A stretch of 6,683 nucleotides of DNA from Candidatus Sulfopaludibacter sp. SbA3. Lineage in GTDB: Bacteria; Acidobacteriota; Terriglobia; Bryobacterales; Bryobacteraceae. Position numbers and translations under genes: made by a program. Every line of letters begins with the position of its first letter. The stretch's first letter is position 1. The stretch is from assembly GCA_945900935.1 (NCBI GenBank), contig CAMDKT010000335.1, positions 1-6,683 of the forward strand, read 5' to 3'. Under the pieces are notes generated by a model. That model searched no databases and was not told the origin of the DNA. It worked only from the letters and a program-made list of their open reading frames with translations. This document shows, piece after piece, positions 5,727 to 6,683 of the stretch.

Positions 5727-6259
5727 GCCAACAGCTTCCGCAACATCGCCCGTCCCCGGTGCAGCCGCTGCTTCACGTTGTTTTCGCTGATCTCCAACAA
5801 CGCCGCCGTCTCCGCCGTCGACATCTCCTCGGCGTCACGCAACAAGACTACCGCCCGATACGTCTCCGGAATCGCCCGCAACGCAGCCTCCAACTCCGCG
5901 TGCAGTTCCTTCCGGATCACCCGCTCATCGGCCGCCTCGTCATTCGCCTCCAACGGAACATCATCTATCGGAACCTCGGCCACGGGAGCGAACACAGAAT
6001 GCCGCCGTTTCATCAGGCAGCAGTTCCGCGCGATTTGAAATACCCACGGTTTCACCTGTTCCGGATTCCGTAACTGCTCCCAATTCTCGAACACCTTCAG
6101 AAGCGTATCCTGCGCCACTTCCTCGGCATCCTCGCGCTGCCCGCACATCAGAAACGTATAATTGAAAACCTTGCGTTGAAAGCTTTCAACAAACGGCTGC
6201 ATGGCGTCTTTGTCGCCCGCCATTAGCTTCCGCGCCCACTCGACTTCCGGAGTATCCAC
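5723..6259 (-). CDS. ECF-type RNA polymerase sigma factor
   Basis: A 178-residue sigma-70 family factor of the extracytoplasmic-function type, with only regions 2 and 4. Region 2 spans about 22-87 and includes QREDAEEVAQDTLLKVFENW (41-60) and PWVFQIARN (71-79). A variable acidic linker covers about 88-118. Region 4 spans about 120-175, with PETYRAVVLLRDAEEMSTAE (131-150) and a helix-turn-helix ending NVKQRLHRGRAMLRK. The GTG start at 6259 is chosen because WARKLMAGD fits the usual ECF N-terminus; the next in-frame ATG at 6220 would remove part of it. An AGGAG lies only 1 nt before GTG, unusually close, so translation may depend on reading through from the OsmC-like gene 4 nt upstream. No anti-sigma gene is visible. 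Its targets and signal cannot be read from sequence. Confidence 0.92.
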   Translation of the reverse strand: MDTPEVEWARKLMAGDKDAMQPFVESFQRKVFNYTFLMCGQREDAEEVAQDTLLKVFENWEQLRNPEQVKPWVFQIARNCCLMKRRHSVFAPVAEVPIDDVPLEANDEAADERVIRKELHAELEAALRAIPETYRAVVLLRDAEEMSTAETAALLEISENNVKQRLHRGRAMLRKLLA

Positions 6260-6263
6260 ACTC

Positions 6264-6554
6264 CTATGCTACGGCTTGCGCCGCCCGAACCGTTAACTCG
6301 ATAGACGGAGCCATCAGCAGCGTGTTCTTAACCAAACACTTCTCCGCCGATCGCCGCGCGCCTTCCAAGTGTCGCTCCTCCAACACCCCCGGAATATCTA
6401 TCGCAATTCGAAATGCACCCAGCCGCGGCGGCCCCATCACCTTATCCGCTTGCACCGTAAGCGTCATCCCCTCGGCCGGCAGTTTATGCATCAGCAGATA
6501 ATTAGCCGCATAGTAACTACTCAGGTAGGCATACCCATGATGCCACTCGCCGGA
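6264..6554 (-). pseudogene. OsmC-like gene, 5' half missing
   Basis: The frame is open from just after a TGA (6555-6557) to TAG (6264-6266), but its first ATG, at 6491, would give only 75 residues against about 140 for a complete OsmC/Ohr-type thiol peroxidase. The C-terminal half is recognisable: SYYAANYLLMHKLPAEGM, a central strand with PPRLGAFRIAIDIPG, and the second redox cysteine in AEKCLVKNTLL (residue 52 counted from that ATG). When the YYA segment is aligned with the family, the first cysteine would fall at about 6522-6524, where the codon is Leu. Further upstream (GEWHHGYAY) nothing resembles OsmC. I infer that the N-terminal half, with its first cysteine and start, was lost at a junction near 6520-6535. 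A divergent short protein cannot be excluded. The stop codon overlaps the AGGAG in front of the sigma gene. Confidence 0.6.
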
Positions 6555-6576
6555 TCATACTGTCCCCCGGCAAGTG
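6544..6576 (+). repeat. inverted repeat near the putative mobile-element border
   Basis: CACTCGCCGG (6544-6553) and CCGGCAAGTG (6567-6576) are complementary at nine of ten positions around a 13-nt spacer. The repeat lies between the broken OsmC-like gene and the gene starting at 6640. It could be a subterminal structure of an insertion element or a regulatory hairpin; no U-tract follows it on either strand. Confidence 0.5.
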
Positions 6577-6598
6577 AACCGAAATAAAGTTTATTTTT

Positions 6599-6614
6599 CC
6601 GCTGGACTCAGCGG
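6599..6614 (+). repeat. small perfect hairpin after an AT-rich tract
   Basis: CCGCTG (6599-6604) and CAGCGG (6609-6614) form a perfect 6-bp stem with a GACT loop. The T-rich tract (6590-6598) lies on the 5' side on the plus strand, so this is not a terminator for plus-strand transcripts, and on the minus strand the tract would be A-rich. Its role is unknown. Confidence 0.45.
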
Positions 6615-6632
6615 GCAGTCGTACCGTACTAT
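6603..6632 (+). promoter_or_regulatory. candidate promoter for the gene starting at 6640
   Basis: TGGACT (6603-6608) and TACTAT (6627-6632), spaced 18 nt, each match the sigma-70 consensus at four of six positions. Transcription would begin at about 6639-6640, making the mRNA leaderless, which would fit the absence of a Shine-Dalgarno sequence before the ATG. Weak evidence. Confidence 0.25.
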
Positions 6633-6639
6633 GTAATCC

Positions 6640-6683
6640 ATGACGGACATCCTAGTGGTCCAAGGACGGGAACTGACCGCCGA
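6640..6683 (+). CDS. start of a gene running off the window, possibly DUF4338 (DruA-like)
   Basis: An open frame begins at ATG 6640, just after an in-frame TAA (6634-6636), and continues to the window end: 14 codons reading MTDILVVQGRELTA plus two bases. The QGRELTA segment recalls the N-terminus of DUF4338 proteins (related to Druantia DruA), which are frequent in acidobacterial genomes and often travel with transposases. Fourteen residues are far too few for certainty. Position supports the idea, since the gene sits next to the broken end of an OsmC-like gene. No Shine-Dalgarno is visible. It could equally be an unrelated gene or a chance short frame. Confidence 0.4.
   Translation, partial: MTDILVVQGRELTA

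Noticed and set aside
1..6683. CRISPR array, tRNA or rRNA genes
   Set aside because: No regularly spaced repeats, tRNA-like cloverleaf or rRNA-conserved segments were noticed on either strand.

Overview
The window looks like a chromosomal segment of a GC-rich bacterium, probably an acidobacterium of the Solibacter/Bryobacter type. This assignment is inferred from gene style and composition and is only moderately secure. Coding density is very high: there are two 4-nt start/stop overlaps (gatC on the DUF721 gene, terC on htpX), two convergent gene pairs whose stop codons overlap, and only one informative intergenic region.

Layout. (1) 49-2884, plus strand: a DUF721/DciA-family gene, gatC, gatA and a manganese-type superoxide dismutase, packed as a likely operon. 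(2) 2868-3659, minus strand: an unusually short, degenerate family-2 glycosyltransferase with membrane segments. (3) 3660-3906: a noncoding region that contains a manganese-sensing yybP-ykoY riboswitch aptamer (about 3716-3837). It runs directly into a long imperfect hairpin (3825-3881) that reuses the 3' strand of aptamer helix P1, followed by the Shine-Dalgarno sequence of htpX. (4) 3907-5726, plus strand: htpX (membrane zinc protease) and terC (Alx/TerC membrane protein), overlapping by GTGA and therefore most likely one riboswitch-controlled operon. (5) 5723-6554, minus strand: an ECF-type sigma factor gene, preceded 4 nt upstream by an OsmC-like gene that has lost its 5' half. (6) 6555-6683: structured noncoding DNA leading into the start of a plus-strand gene that runs off the window. 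Its first residues recall DUF4338 (DruA-like) proteins, so this may be the left end of a mobile element that cut the OsmC gene.

How the parts fit. The most interesting unit is the manganese-responsive leader in front of htpX-terC. Control of a TerC/Alx protein by this riboswitch class is established. Placing the membrane-quality-control protease HtpX as the first, translationally coupled gene suggests a link between manganese excess or handling and membrane or secreted protein quality control. A Mn-type SOD lies about 1 kb upstream, in a separate operon. Strand composition also changes across the window: the plus strand is G-rich through gatC-gatA-sod and C-rich from about 3.2 kb onward.
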